A DNA stretch of 64,000 nt, from assembly GCA_024305405.1 (NCBI GenBank), contig JAKNDB010000098.1:186001-250000 (forward strand). The letters run 5' to 3'. The DNA is from Dirofilaria immitis. Taxonomy: Eukaryota > Nematoda > Chromadorea > Rhabditida > Onchocercidae. Positions 41,201 to 50,625 of this stretch are shown piece by piece. How positions within the stretch are numbered: the stretch's first letter is position 1; each line of letters starts with the position of its first letter. The notes under the pieces are model-generated. The model worked only from the letters and a program-made list of their open reading frames with translations, was not told the DNA's origin and did not search any database. Made by a program: the position numbers and the translations under genes.

Positions 41201-44200
41201 GATTAACTAATTATATTACAGTATTAAATTCTTTTCTTTTTCAGATGATATTTAAAACAGAAGTTATAATTATAATTTTAAATTAAATAACTTTTTTGAT
41301 AATTTAGAAAAGTGTACATTTATTTATAAAATCTTTTACTTAAAAACAGTCATAAACTAATAACATATTCTACAGATTCCAAATTTAATTCTAACAAATT
41401 TTGAATTTAATTTTCAACAACTCTAAATTTAATCCTAAGTAAAAAAAGGAAATTACTATCACAAATGTTGTTATATGAAGTATTATTTTAAGCTTTGATA
41501 TTTGATATATTAAAATTTATAGTAAATTTCATTTCAGTTATATATTCTAAATTTAATTTTTAGATGATACTAACATAAATGTTATCATGTGAAATAATAT
41601 TTTAAATTTTAATATTTGAATATCAAAGCTTAAAATAATATTTCATATAATATTGATTAATTATATTAAAAATTATAATTGATTTATTCGATAATATTTT
41701 ACGATATCTTTTTTGCAACAATTATTGTACACTATTTTTCAAAATAATATATATCTTATTTTGTTCATATTATTTGATTTCATATCAAAATTTAATAAAA
41801 GCAGAGGGATGAATTTAGAAAATAAAATTAAAATTGATTTGTTTGCAGGAAGGGACGATAAAAGTTTTGGATATGTTTTCACCAGGTTATAGTCGACCAA
41901 AAATAGATAGTGAACAAGATTTATTTAATATTCGAGCATTTTATGATCAAGGCCGAATATATGCAAATTTCTCGCGTTATTTAATATCCACCGATGAAAA
42001 TGATATATCAATTAATCAATGTATTTATTTCTTATATCCAGTTAATGGTGGTTTAATCGATATGGGTAGGTTGTTAAGTGGAATAATTTTAATACTAAAT
42101 ATTTTTCCTATTCTTTTTTATTACTATTTAAAAAATAGTAAATGTTATTTGAATTATTGTTATTGATGTATAATATATATAATGTTCGGAAATTATTAAC
42201 ACAATTTGTTATTATTCTTTCTTCACATAGTATTGTAATAATACAATTAATCATTGTATTATTATTTATAGAAACAAATGAAATAGGTAAACATAAAGAA
42301 GCGCCAATTCCATCTAGAAGAAAAATTTGTCCGATATCATGCTCCAACAATAATTTGGCCGTTAAAAAATTGCCACAAAATGAGCCATTACATAAAGCAT
42401 CTCTCTTACCGGAAGAATCGATTACTGCCGAAAGTGTAAGTTTGTTGAAATTTTTCAATTAATTTAATAATGTCAATGATTCGAATCTAAAATGAGACAA
42501 TATTTCCGTTTTGATTAATTCTTATCTCTAAAAGGAATAAAAAGATTATTAATTAATAAGATAGTCCTTTTATATGAAGTTAAATAATTTAATTAGAAAA
42601 TGTTATATGTTTTAATAAGAAATCATGAAAATATTTACCTTAAGAGATGTTATATTTAATATATATTAAATTAAAGAATAGAAAAGCAAATGAAAAGTTT
42701 AAATAGTAAATTGGTATAGCATTTTAAAAATTGCTATAATTTTTAAAGTTTTGAATATTTTTAGATTATGTTTGATGTGGTGTTACGCATTTTGAATCGA
42801 GAATGGAGTCCGCATTTTGCCAATCGAAATACTCAAGAATTTCATCAATTAGCTGTTGAAGTAACCAATGAGGTTACAATTTATCACAAATCATTTCTTT
42901 TTTAAATGATATTTCTTTTTGTGCTCTTTTCTTGTTTGTTTTTTTACTAATAATTTTGTAAAATTTTCATTTTGAAAGTGGAAATTATGAAATTAAAAAT
43001 TTTAGGTTAATGGGATGGTCAAAACGAAATTTCCACAAATGAAAGTAATTGAAATCAAAAAGTTTAAGTAAGCAGCCATTTTATTAAGAAATGCAAGCGG
43101 AAATGACTCTTAATTTTTAGATAAATTAAAAAGAATAATTCCAAAGCCAAGAAGATCACTATTATTTAATATATATGAGATATATGTGGCCAAGTTTGTC
43201 ACTTGATCATATATGAAAATAAGTTGTTTATATGATCCTAGTGAAAAAAATAGTGGAATTGTCCTATTGATCTCGGTGATCTCATTTGACAAAAACATAT
43301 AAGCAATAAAAATCATAACTTATTGTTAATTACAATAACTTTGATTTTTTGTATTTCTTAAATAATCAAATACAGAATTTAATTCTAAACTATCATTTTT
43401 CGTAAATTAGGAATGAATGAAGAAATTTGATCATTTCGTTTCCAACAGACAAATAACATATTCAAATTTCAGAGAAGGAAGTGTATTAGCTTTTATGACG
43501 CTTTTCTCAGATGATGAACCTTTACCAACCGATTATGAATTGAAGGAATATTTGAAAAAGGTTGAAATTTTGTAAATCATTTTCATATCAACATATCTGT
43601 AATTATCTCAATTTATTTTTCAGGATGTAAAAAATGAATGAAACAGGTTTATATAAAATTTTTTTTTGATTTCTGCAAACAAAAAGCTTAAAAATAAAAA
43701 ATGATATTATTTTATTTTTAATATAGGAATTTTTATTTTAGCAAGTTAAACTTCAATCAACAGAAGCATTGGAGTTGGAAGTAGCATCAGTAATTTTAAG
43801 AAAACCAGAAGAAGGTTAATTAATTAATTAATTACTTGACTTTTATTTCATCCAATCTAATTCTTTCCAGTTTATTCTCGAACTCCTTATAACGTCAAAA
43901 GAATTTTAATGCATTTATGCATGATTCATTTTTATGCATATACAGTATCAATTGTGTTGATTTATAATGCAAATACAGCACCAACCGTGTCATTTTTATG
44001 AATATACGGTACAAATTCACTAATTTATAACGTTTATACGGTAGAAACCGTATGATTGCAGAATTCATAGCCAATACTAGTTATATCAATTTATGATGCA
44101 TACTTAGTACCAATCGTAATTTATGATGCAAATATGATCTAACTGTATTAATTTATAATACATACATGATATCTGATAGCATCAAATATCAGATAGCATC

Positions 44201-45590
44201 AATTTCTTATATATTCATGGTGTCAACTATATCAACTTTTTATACATATAAAGAAAGGATCAGCCATATTATTTCCTAACTATTTCATACAGTTTCATAT
44301 GCAATTTGCAGAATCGTCAAAAAATTTGACAAAATTGGAAATTGGATTGTTCTAAGTATTGGCGTATCGCTCTTCCTTATTGCAACATTCCTTGTTTGTT
44401 GCATTATTAGTCGTTCACGAAAAGTACGATCGGATAATTGCGTAAGCTGATCGTTTTTACTTTTTCTTATCAAACTTTTAAGAAATATCTGATATGTACA
44501 GTTTCTAAGACTGCATCTTCAAGCAAATAGATATTCGACATAATCAGAAAAAATTGATTTGTTAATTAAAAACAATAGACACCTATATCGATATGGCCAA
44601 TATTTATCAATGTGTAACGACTTTTTTATCAGGAAATCAATTCTAATTATAACAGAATTGTTTTTTATTTTCATTGTCTTTTCGTTTTGTTTTTCAGAAT
44701 AACTATAATGTACATTACCCAATGAATGGATACGCGTGCAGTAATAATTGTATGATTTAATAAAATTAATTATACTTTTTCATATATCATTGTTATATAA
44801 ATTTTTTTGGTGAAAACTTTTACCGATCTAAATTAAATTAGTTAATTAAAACAAAAACAATTGCTTAAATAATTCTGTTACGAAACGAGAAGAATTGAAA
44901 AAATAAGGCTTCATTTGATGTTATAATATATTTAGTTGCCGTGTCACCACTAAATAGCAAAAAAGTGGCTTCGAAAATGCAGCATACCATGCAACACATA
45001 GTAGACAATTTTCACAGGCAACAACGGCTTCACAAAATGGTACCAGTAAAGGATCACCAAACACCTTAGAAGATATTCCAAAGGGTGTTGGTGAAACTAC
45101 CTATCAAGAATGGTTGTCCAAGGTAAATATTTACTCCTTTTTTTTTGAAAAACAACTATAAATGAGAGTTATCAAAAACAAAAAAATTTCTATCTAGGTT
45201 TAATCAAGTCAAATTGATTTAACCTAGTTTAAAAATTTTATGTTCAAATAACAAGATAAATTAAAATGTAATCTATTGTAATTGAATGCATATTTAATTA
45301 ACTATAGTTATTAAACAAAAATAATATTTTACATTTATATTTTTCGAATACGTATTTAATTTTTTAATAAATTTCATTCTTTATTCTGGAGTAATTTGTG
45401 ATTGAATTTCATTCAGGTTGCTTCAAAACCTGGCGCACAGCAACATGAAGAATTATCATCACCTTCCGTTCGGCATCCAATTTCTCGACGATCTTTTAGT
45501 GGACCATCTTATATATCGCACACTCAGGATGCTAACAATTTCTACGGTGAAGTTAGATTAGGACCACCAGGATATTATCGACCTTATTGA
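26236..45590 (+). CDS. Large multidomain membrane protein: EGF, TIL x3, DOMON x4, SEA, one membrane span (about 33 exons)
   Basis: Exons: 26236-26380, 28521-28588, 28739-28875, 29105-29231, 29852-29950, 30383-30504, 31392-31492, 33706-33979, 34225-34430, 34583-34762, 34978-35224, 35447-35558, 35670-35921, 36309-36490, 36717-36980, 37395-37485, 37800-38122, 38245-38451, 38934-39080, 39493-39696, 39849-40048, 40208-40308, about 40887-41132, 41849-42065, 42272-42435, 42765-42872, 43006-43067, 43473-43560, 43742-43814, 44293-44441, 44698-44740, 44936-45122, 45417-45590. Nearly all junctions join in phase, giving about 1,770 residues. The start is the first ATG after a TTATTCTAG acceptor and opens a signal peptide. 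Seven exons hold an internal frame break needing one extra base, and the junctions at 39080/39493 and 40308/40887 are out of phase by one. The product should be a cell-surface protein with a large extracellular part. The gene is clear; its ligand and function are unknown to me. Confidence 0.85.
29852..30504 (+). CDS. Exons 5-6: two EGF-like units
   Basis: Exon 5 encodes GDTCLHNGKRKYGICECD and GDNCQYH, a four-cysteine EGF-like remnant. Exon 6 encodes DECIDEK then, after a frame change at 30,404-30,405 (GATTGC), SNHGRCVEFSND and QCFCQRGYFGKTCQH, a standard EGF. Both exons start and end in phase 1, the usual phase for EGF exons. One missing T in exon 6 would restore the expected cysteine in CSNHGRC. 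EGF units here probably act as spacers or protein contacts. Confidence 0.75.
31392..33979 (+). CDS. Exons 7-8: first half of a DOMON domain, then a Ser/Thr-rich linker
   Basis: Exon 7 encodes MDDSEFLPTLYQMREVG and DKIYWRIL; exon 8 continues NEIEFVLKFKTDSWVGIGWKPK. This is the typical start of a DOMON (YWxI..VEFxLKxKTxxWVGIGW). Instead of the second half, the sequence turns into CPSLRNIESQEAK and a Thr/Ser-rich stretch that may be O-glycosylated (SDTTTTTEEITTITNEAF), then the first TIL domain. The matching second half appears to lie in exons 21-22. A 2.2 kb intron separates the two exons. Confidence 0.65.
34225..35558 (+). CDS. Exons 9-12: three trypsin-inhibitor-like (TIL) cysteine-rich domains
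   Basis: TIL 1 is one exon with ten cysteines (CGENEEFSHC, QCEASC, NCPRACGTPKCVCKEGF, TCVPFDYC). TIL 2 is exon 10 (ECPINSTWAKCGIACEPTC, PCPASCDEPACTCADNY, NCIFWE), with its last cysteine displaced by a one-base frame change near 34,750. TIL 3 spans exons 11-12 (TCGINETINECGRACETNC, KCTQCFRPACACIHGYARL, RCVYWANC). Between TIL 2 and 3 is a Ser/Thr linker (FSTSTPIKTAA) with a frame change at an A5 run (35,045-35,049). TIL domains are serine-protease-inhibitor-type folds also used as structural modules. No reactive-site assignment is possible by eye. Confidence 0.82.
35670..35921 (+). CDS. Exon 13: low-complexity linker
   Basis: About 84 residues rich in Ser, Asn and basic residues (SRRVSSHDRQHNPQSLPRSS, then ENSNGTESMKSFLKSSNNS), with N-linked sequons. 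Flanking phases are 1 and 1. It joins the TIL block to the first complete DOMON. No domain is recognised. Confidence 0.75.
36309..37485 (+). CDS. Exons 14-16: complete DOMON domain
   Basis: The order is VCYGDWRWPPDCRDCDYRIS, IEFSIETRAPSNWWTGVGF, GTMVEADIIIVKSRNGELSL, a DMYSTEYGVP loop, VNGVLRVQFTRKRDT and ETNCYKFLFPVSGGRLE. This is the classical DOMON pattern (C-C-C start, WxGxGFSxxGxM, ADI/DxxIG, FxR, cysteine-YxFLFPxxGG end). DOMON domains are beta-sandwiches known to bind heme or sugars in several families. Exon 16 ends with a CIQSC pair, a spacer to the next DOMON. Confidence 0.85.
37800..38451 (+). CDS. Exons 17-18: complete DOMON domain
   Basis: Exon 17 gives CDTEYRYPAGCSDTACDYIA, VKFEISSKELGRWTGIGFSR, DGQMANSDIYIGWVFEGKAY and DRFAYGRQLPAIDP. 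Exon 18 gives TITFRRKILPADT, NLCYYFLFPIGGGRVLARKS and KICICDQ. All DOMON landmarks are present without frame breaks. It follows the first complete DOMON after about 30 residues, in the same exon phase style, suggesting tandem duplication. Confidence 0.85.
38934..39696 (+). CDS. Exons 19-20: basic linker with furin-type site, then Pro/Ser/Thr linker
   Basis: Exon 19 encodes VRHRRRINEMNMPYRRKRQS: a polybasic RHRRR and, a little later, RRKR|QS, a strong furin/proprotein-convertase motif. Exon 20 is rich in Pro, Glu, Ser and Thr (PKLGPELKPSDLLF, IPNPTTPQQQLKEEKNEK). The exon 19-20 junction is out of phase by one as written; one extra A in the ATAAAA run at 39,077-39,080 would cure it. Cleavage would release or re-pair the N-terminal half of the protein. 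Confidence 0.7.
39849..40308 (+). CDS. Exons 21-22: second half of a DOMON domain
   Basis: Exon 21 reads VDKSMDCVDMVVGLVNDDNT, VRDYYSISQIAPQTDE, then in a shifted frame GEYDSLTSAIAYQQNGITTI and IFRKFLE. Exon 22 gives SDQADRTISPKETTVIWMKG. This is the C-terminal DOMON half (DxxVG..DYYS..P..DExFG..SL..GY..DG.TTIxFR), a type in which SDxTI and VIWxxG follow. No first half precedes it directly, so it probably pairs with exons 7-8. The frame change is at a T5 run (39,962-39,966). Confidence 0.7.
40887..42435 (+). CDS. Exons 23-25: complete DOMON domain and cysteine-containing linker
   Basis: Exon 23 starts near 40,887 with an acidic DEEDELIQLQRLVIK, then after a frame change at ATAAAA (40,929-40,932) gives SECSGNYTYPMNCTDEKCTY, ISFTLSAKIPSYHWTGIGFS and DGSMAHSDIIAVNVMD. 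Exon 24 gives IKVLDMFSPGYSRPK, GRIYANFSRYLIS and NQCIYFLYPVNGGLID. Exon 25 is a linker with CPISC and PLHKASLLPEE. The junction from exon 22 into exon 23 is out of phase by one, so the exact start of exon 23 is uncertain. Confidence 0.75.
42765..43814 (+). CDS. Exons 26-29: SEA domain
   Basis: The segments are MFDVVLRILNREWSPHF, QEFHQLAVEVTNE, VYKTKF-type strand in exon 27 read as VNGMVKTKFPQMKVIEIKKF, then KEGSVLAFMTLFSDDEPL, DYELKEYLKK and VKLQSTEALELEVASVILRK. Helix-strand order and the G-S-V at the strand turn match SEA domains that self-cleave between G and S. Such cleavage leaves two chains held non-covalently at the cell surface. The domain sits directly before the membrane span, its usual place in mucin-like receptors. 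Confidence 0.75.
44293..45590 (+). CDS. Exons 30-33: transmembrane segment and cytoplasmic tail
   Basis: Exon 30 carries one hydrophobic span (WIVLSIGVSLFLIATFLVCC) followed by a basic stop-transfer SRSRKVR. The tail of about 130 residues is Ser/Tyr/Pro-rich: NNYNVHYPMNGYAC, GFENAAYHATHSRQFSQ, NTLEDIPKGVGETTYQEWLS, PSVRHPISRRSFSGPSY and a GPPGYYRPY end at a TGA (45,588-45,590). Tyr and Ser clusters suggest signalling or trafficking contacts. Exon 32 changes frame at an A6 run (44,959-44,964); one extra A links AVSPLNSK to SGFENAAYH. Confidence 0.8.
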
Positions 45591-47515
45591 AAAAAGAAAA
45601 AGAAGGAAAGGTTTCTTTATTAATCTTTTTCTAGCCAATTTTTATTTATTGTTATCATATACGATGAGTAAATAGTATTCAAAAATTTGTTCCGAGACAA
45701 CAATTTGGATAATTTTATTAACTATTAAGATGCCAAAACATTAGATGAATTTTTAGATAATTTAGTTTCGCAAATGTTAAATTAATAATATCATTTTAAA
45801 TTGATTGCACTGATTTACTGAAGAGAGCAGAGCAAAATTTACAGTTATTACAGAATCGGAATCTTTTCTTGTTAATTTTAATGATTTCAGTAATATCAAA
45901 TTTTTATATTCTCATTTTTAAACTTTTTAAAGATGCATACCAAACTATGTTTTAATTCGTGCATTTATCATGTGTATATGATATGATATAATTTATCAAA
46001 TTTTTGCATTCCTTTTGTATTTATTTTTTTTATAAAGTTGCAATATCATTTAAATTGTAATTAATAAATTGATTGAATGGTAAATTCAAAATAATTGACT
46101 TAATTAGATAAGCAATTTGTACTTTGTTTTGATCTATTTCTCACTGATCCAGTTGGATCCAAAAATAACTGATGATTAGAACTCTTTTTATCAGAAATCA
46201 GTACGAGAAAATTGCCTTAGAAATCTAAAAATTCGAAGATTGTACTTATTTATATATTAATATTGTCCACATATTTCTATTCTTTCACATATATGAAAAT
46301 TCTAGGACGAAATTTTAATTTTCGGTTATTAATTCCGTTATAATGTTTAAAAATGATCGAATTAAAATGTCTTCAGTTAATTAATCTTTTGCTTCCTGGT
46401 AAAATTTTGTAGAGTTGATATGTTTTCAAAACTTTTGCTTCTTAAATTTTAATTTAATTATTAATCTTATTATAACCTGCTTCATTGTTAAATTTCTTTT
46501 TTATTTTCTTTTATGTATACATTTTTTCTTTGTGCTCGATTTTATTATCATTCCATTGTTGTAGAATTAACAAAATTTAAATGCATTCCAACAATTATGG
46601 ATTGCTTTTACTTATTTCTCATTTTTCTTGAAATCCAATATTACTATATGAGCCTTTTTTCAGCTTATATTTCAATATTTATTAGAAATATTTATTATCT
46701 TTTTTCTTATGAAAAATTTAAAAATTTGAAGAATAAGTAAGAGTAAAAGATTAAAGACTAAAGTTTTATCCTCGCTATTCGTTTTTTTAATCATAGAAAT
46801 CTCTAAATTGAATTTCCAAATCAAATTTTTTTGGTCGCAATTTTTTAAAGCAAAATATTATAATTTCAATTTGAGCATTTTCGAATTGGTATTGTTTTTT
46901 CTTTCTTTAAATGATATCATTTTATTAAATTAATTTACCAATTTTTTCCTTTTTTCTCTTTACTAAATTAATGGGTTCTGTATTTGCTACGCATATTTAT
47001 CTTTAATTATTGATAAATAATTCTATGATTGTCGATTATTTATTACAAAATATATGTAAATTACATTGGAAATAGAAAAAAATTATTTCCATACTCAATC
47101 ACTACATTGTTAAAATTTTCTATATTTATGTAAAAGTTAATTTCCGATTATTAGTGAATTTAATGATTTCGATATAATGAAGCATTAATTTTTACATTTC
47201 AAATGAAGTGCATACAATATTATCCATCCATCACTGATTGAATAAATTCGAGAAAAGGAATAAAAATCATCAAAAAATGATAAATGATTAAATTTAGCAG
47301 AAAATTATTTAAAAAATTTTGAATTTAAATGATTAAATTTAAAATTTCAAAACGAATTTTGAATAAAACACTTTCTTTTTTCTCAAATAGCAAATATATT
47401 AGTAAATATAAGTTTAGAAAAAATCAATCATACAATTTCAAAAATATGATTAATACATGTTTAATGATGATAGCATAATTCAAGAAAAAATAAGAGATTA
47501 AAAGAAAGAGTATAA
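45591..47515. other. 3' flank of the large gene and spacer
   Basis: AT-rich, with no exon that I can support. AATAAA words occur near 46,062 but are too common here to call a polyadenylation site. The 75-codon frame at 46.5 kb is low-complexity Phe/Tyr/Ile-rich and unlikely to be a gene. Confidence 0.6.
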
Positions 47516-47519
47516 TGGT

Positions 47520-47715
47520 TTGGTGATCAGGACCCTCTTCTTTCGTAAGTGAAGGATCCTGGCACGATAGTGGCTGTAAGAAACAGAGCCTTTGTTAGCG
47601 TGTAGGGAGTACAGCTTATAGACAAAGGCGACAATTTTAGCTTACATCGTACAGTAAAATACGCCCGTACAGCATATACCGTTTCGTGTGAAATCCAATA
47701 CAAAGGAAAGCATTG
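47520..47715 (-). mobile_element. Extra partial LTR fragment of the BEL/Pao-like family
   Basis: Words such as GCCTTTGTTAGCGTG, GACAATTTTAGCTTACAT and the ACCGTTTCGTGTGAAATCC region align with the LTRs at 48.4-48.9 and 50.6-51.6 kb in the same order. It lacks the other half of the LTR. It is probably a solo or nested remnant. Confidence 0.5.
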
Positions 47716-48414
47716 AATTTTTAATTCTCTAATTTTCCTCGAATTTTCAGCGACAACATTCTGTGCTAATTATAAAATAGTATACCGTAAATATTTTATA
47801 TTTAAAATTGTATTTAAAATTGGGTTTAAGTTTGTTTAAAATTAAATTCGAACTTATCTAGTTTAAACTTGATTAATCTTTAAAGAAATTATTTAAAAAT
47901 ATTTTATACTCTACCAGCCTGGCATTCAAAGCTTCCTTGTACACACGTTATGATGATGTCAGATCTTATATTCTTTCAGTGCTACAAACGAGGCCACCTA
48001 ATTTGTTTCATTAATCTTTCATGTTATAAATATTTCACTCGACGTAATTATTTTTAACAATGGAAAACTCAATCTTTTAATTCTTTTAAACATCCAATCA
48101 TTTTTTTCACAATTTTTGAATATTTGTTTGAATATATTTTTAGTATTTGATAATTTCGTAATATTCAAAAAATATTAACGCAATATCTCTCTGCGTTTAT
48201 CATAAATGATTAGCGTTAATTATTATTAAATAAAATATGATGAAATTTGAAGTATCTCTATGCGTAAATTTTATATTTTATAAAATGTTGCGATATATTT
48301 TATAAATTACTGAAAATCTAATACTTTTTTCTGATATGTCTATGACAAAAATAAGGAAGAATGATAAATAAGGTAAATAAAATCAAAACAAATATAATAT
48401 TTACGTGGAATGTG

Positions 48415-48930
48415 CTATTGACGATGTTTTTAATCATGACAAATATCGAGCGTTTTTTCTGCTCTTCAATAACCTCAAACTTCGGTAATTAAATCTTTAC
48501 ACGATAAATTTGATAGTACATCAACAGACGCAGTCGATTACAATGCCAATAATACAAATTCCTGATACTAATAAGACAATTTTAAAAACGATACCATAAC
48601 GCGAAGTAAAAGAGAGATCAAATTATATCCGATATGATTCATCCAATCGATCTCGTTGAATCGCATCTTTTAAAATGCCTTTGGTACTCAGGATTCTCTT
48701 TTTCATCGTAGTGGAGAACCTTGTGCAGTTCTACAAATATAAGAAATACCGTCTTCATCAGCGCGTGTGAAATGGAACTCTTTCAAAACTCATAAACACA
48801 GTGGAAGGACACTTTTAAGATTTTACATTATATACTAAATCCGTACATACAAATATACATCCAGCAACATTAAATCCATAGCAAGGAATTACTAATTCTT
48901 TGGTTCTCCCCATTCTACAACAATCAATAT
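48415..48930 (-). repeat. 3' LTR (left) of the BEL/Pao remnant
   Basis: It aligns along its length with the right LTR; divergence is substantial by eye, indicating an old insertion. The outer edge is approximate. Confidence 0.6.
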
Positions 48931-49129
48931 CGAATAGTGCTAATGTGGTTTGTTGAAATTCTGAGTTATTTATGTTGATTTTCTTTTCTTTTTGATTTCT
49001 GCTTTATAGGTTCTTTTTTTTCCTATTGTGGACTTCTGTTTCTAATTCACTTCTTTGAACCAATTTTGTTAAGAACTATCGCAATTTAGTCACAGTCCAG
49101 GTTCTATAAAAATCCATGTTGGCGATCTA

Positions 49130-49800
49130 TTTTCCATTACTGTCCCAGTATAGACCGCTTTAAATTCTCATCTGCTGCTTCTGTTATCGGAAAATCCACC
49201 ACTTCAACAACCAATTTCCATTTTTTATCATTCTTTTTTAAAAAATGGAACACTTCATTGCTGATTTGCCATATTTATGGATTAATAACTTTCTTATCAA
49301 TTCATAATTCTCTGGAGCGACGTCACAACCACTTATAGCTAACAAGGCATCTCCTTTCAGTCATGAAATTAAATAATTTAATTTCTGGATGTCTGGGATT
49401 TTTCGAGATGAATTATGCATTGAAGCTGCTCCAAAATTCTCGTCATAACTTTGGATCACAATTGAAGATTGATAACGGCAGTTGTGGCAAGCTACATTGT
49501 TGAATAATAAGTGATTGATCATGTCGATAATATCCTTTTAAAACAGCTAGTTTTTGGTATCGAATGTTGCACCGCTAATTGGAAATCATTAAGACAAATA
49601 TTTAAAGTAATTATGGTTTCCTTTTCGGTATTTATTAAGTAAGATTAAGATACTTTTTTATCGTCGGCCATTTTTGCTATTTTTCCTCTTTTTTCTTATG
49701 CGGTGTTGCAATCCGTTTGAATAAGTTCCAGCCAGTTTTCATCATGTTGATTTCAGTATACTAATATATGGTTCGAGGAGTTTGATTTTCTCTTTAAAAA
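49130..49800 (-). pseudogene. Broken Gag-like ORF of the BEL/Pao element
   Basis: Minus-strand fragments in different frames, interrupted by stops, keep the Gag signature: NLFKRIATPHKKKE near 49,720, then LPQLPLSIFNCDPKL, a stop where a Trp is expected, REFWSSF, a frame change, IPDIQKLNYLIS, a stop, LKGDALLAI, APENYELIRKLL and HKYGKSA. A last open piece reads KWKLVVEVVDFPITEA. This order is the DUF1759-type Gag of nematode BEL/Pao elements. No functional product is possible. Confidence 0.65.
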
Positions 49801-50625
49801 TTCATTTCTTGATCTCGTATGGCGTCATAATTCTTCTATCAGTAGGTTTCATCCCGGTGATAATAGTGTTGTGAAAAAAGAATAAGATGAAGGATATTAT
49901 TTTTGTTGGTTGTAAAAGATAAGTTTCAAAGGAATGACTTACTGAGTACCAGTGTTGCCGTATGTTCAGTACGTAAAGCAGTTTATCCTTAATTATCGTC
50001 CGGATGCCAAATACAATAGAAATAGGTTCGAAATAATTTCAATTACAATAAAATAACGACAGAATAATACCAAGAGAGCGATGGGAGAAATTTGTAATTG
50101 GTCATATAGTAATCTTGGAGAAATATGAAGAGCATGTTGTGTGAAGCTGAGTGCCGAACAAGGATTAAATCAAGTCAGGATGTTAGAATTTCTTTAGTTT
50201 ACATAAGGAATATACAAAGAGAATTTTTGTAACAAACATTACAAATTGTTATTATTCTCATGGTTACAAAAAATTTGAATACGAGATATAAGATTGGTTT
50301 TATACGTAATGAGAAAATTACATGAAATCATTTTGTGAAATGTACAATTTTCTCAAGCAGTATACAAGATTTTTATATAAGACTTTTACAAATCAGTTAG
50401 AGGTAAAAACGATTTGAAGATTAGATAGCTAAATTATGATTTTAGACAAAAAAATGTAAACTATTTGAACTATTTGAATAAATAATTCTATGATACAACT
50501 ATTTTTGTTTTTCTAACAGAGATATCGAATTCTTTCACGTCATCGAGAAACTTTACGATCTTTTCTTGGGTTGGCTGAGTTGATTTAATTAGAAGATTGA
50601 TGGCATTACTTCATCTCGGGCACCA

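Noticed and set aside
42108..42458. Minus-strand 116-codon ORF
   Set aside because: It is the reverse shadow of exon 25 of the large gene and its preceding intron; the plus strand has the in-phase exon.
46513..46740. 75-codon hydrophobic ORF downstream of the large gene
   Set aside because: Phe/Tyr/Ile/Leu-rich AT-driven translation with no acceptor, signal or homology cue.
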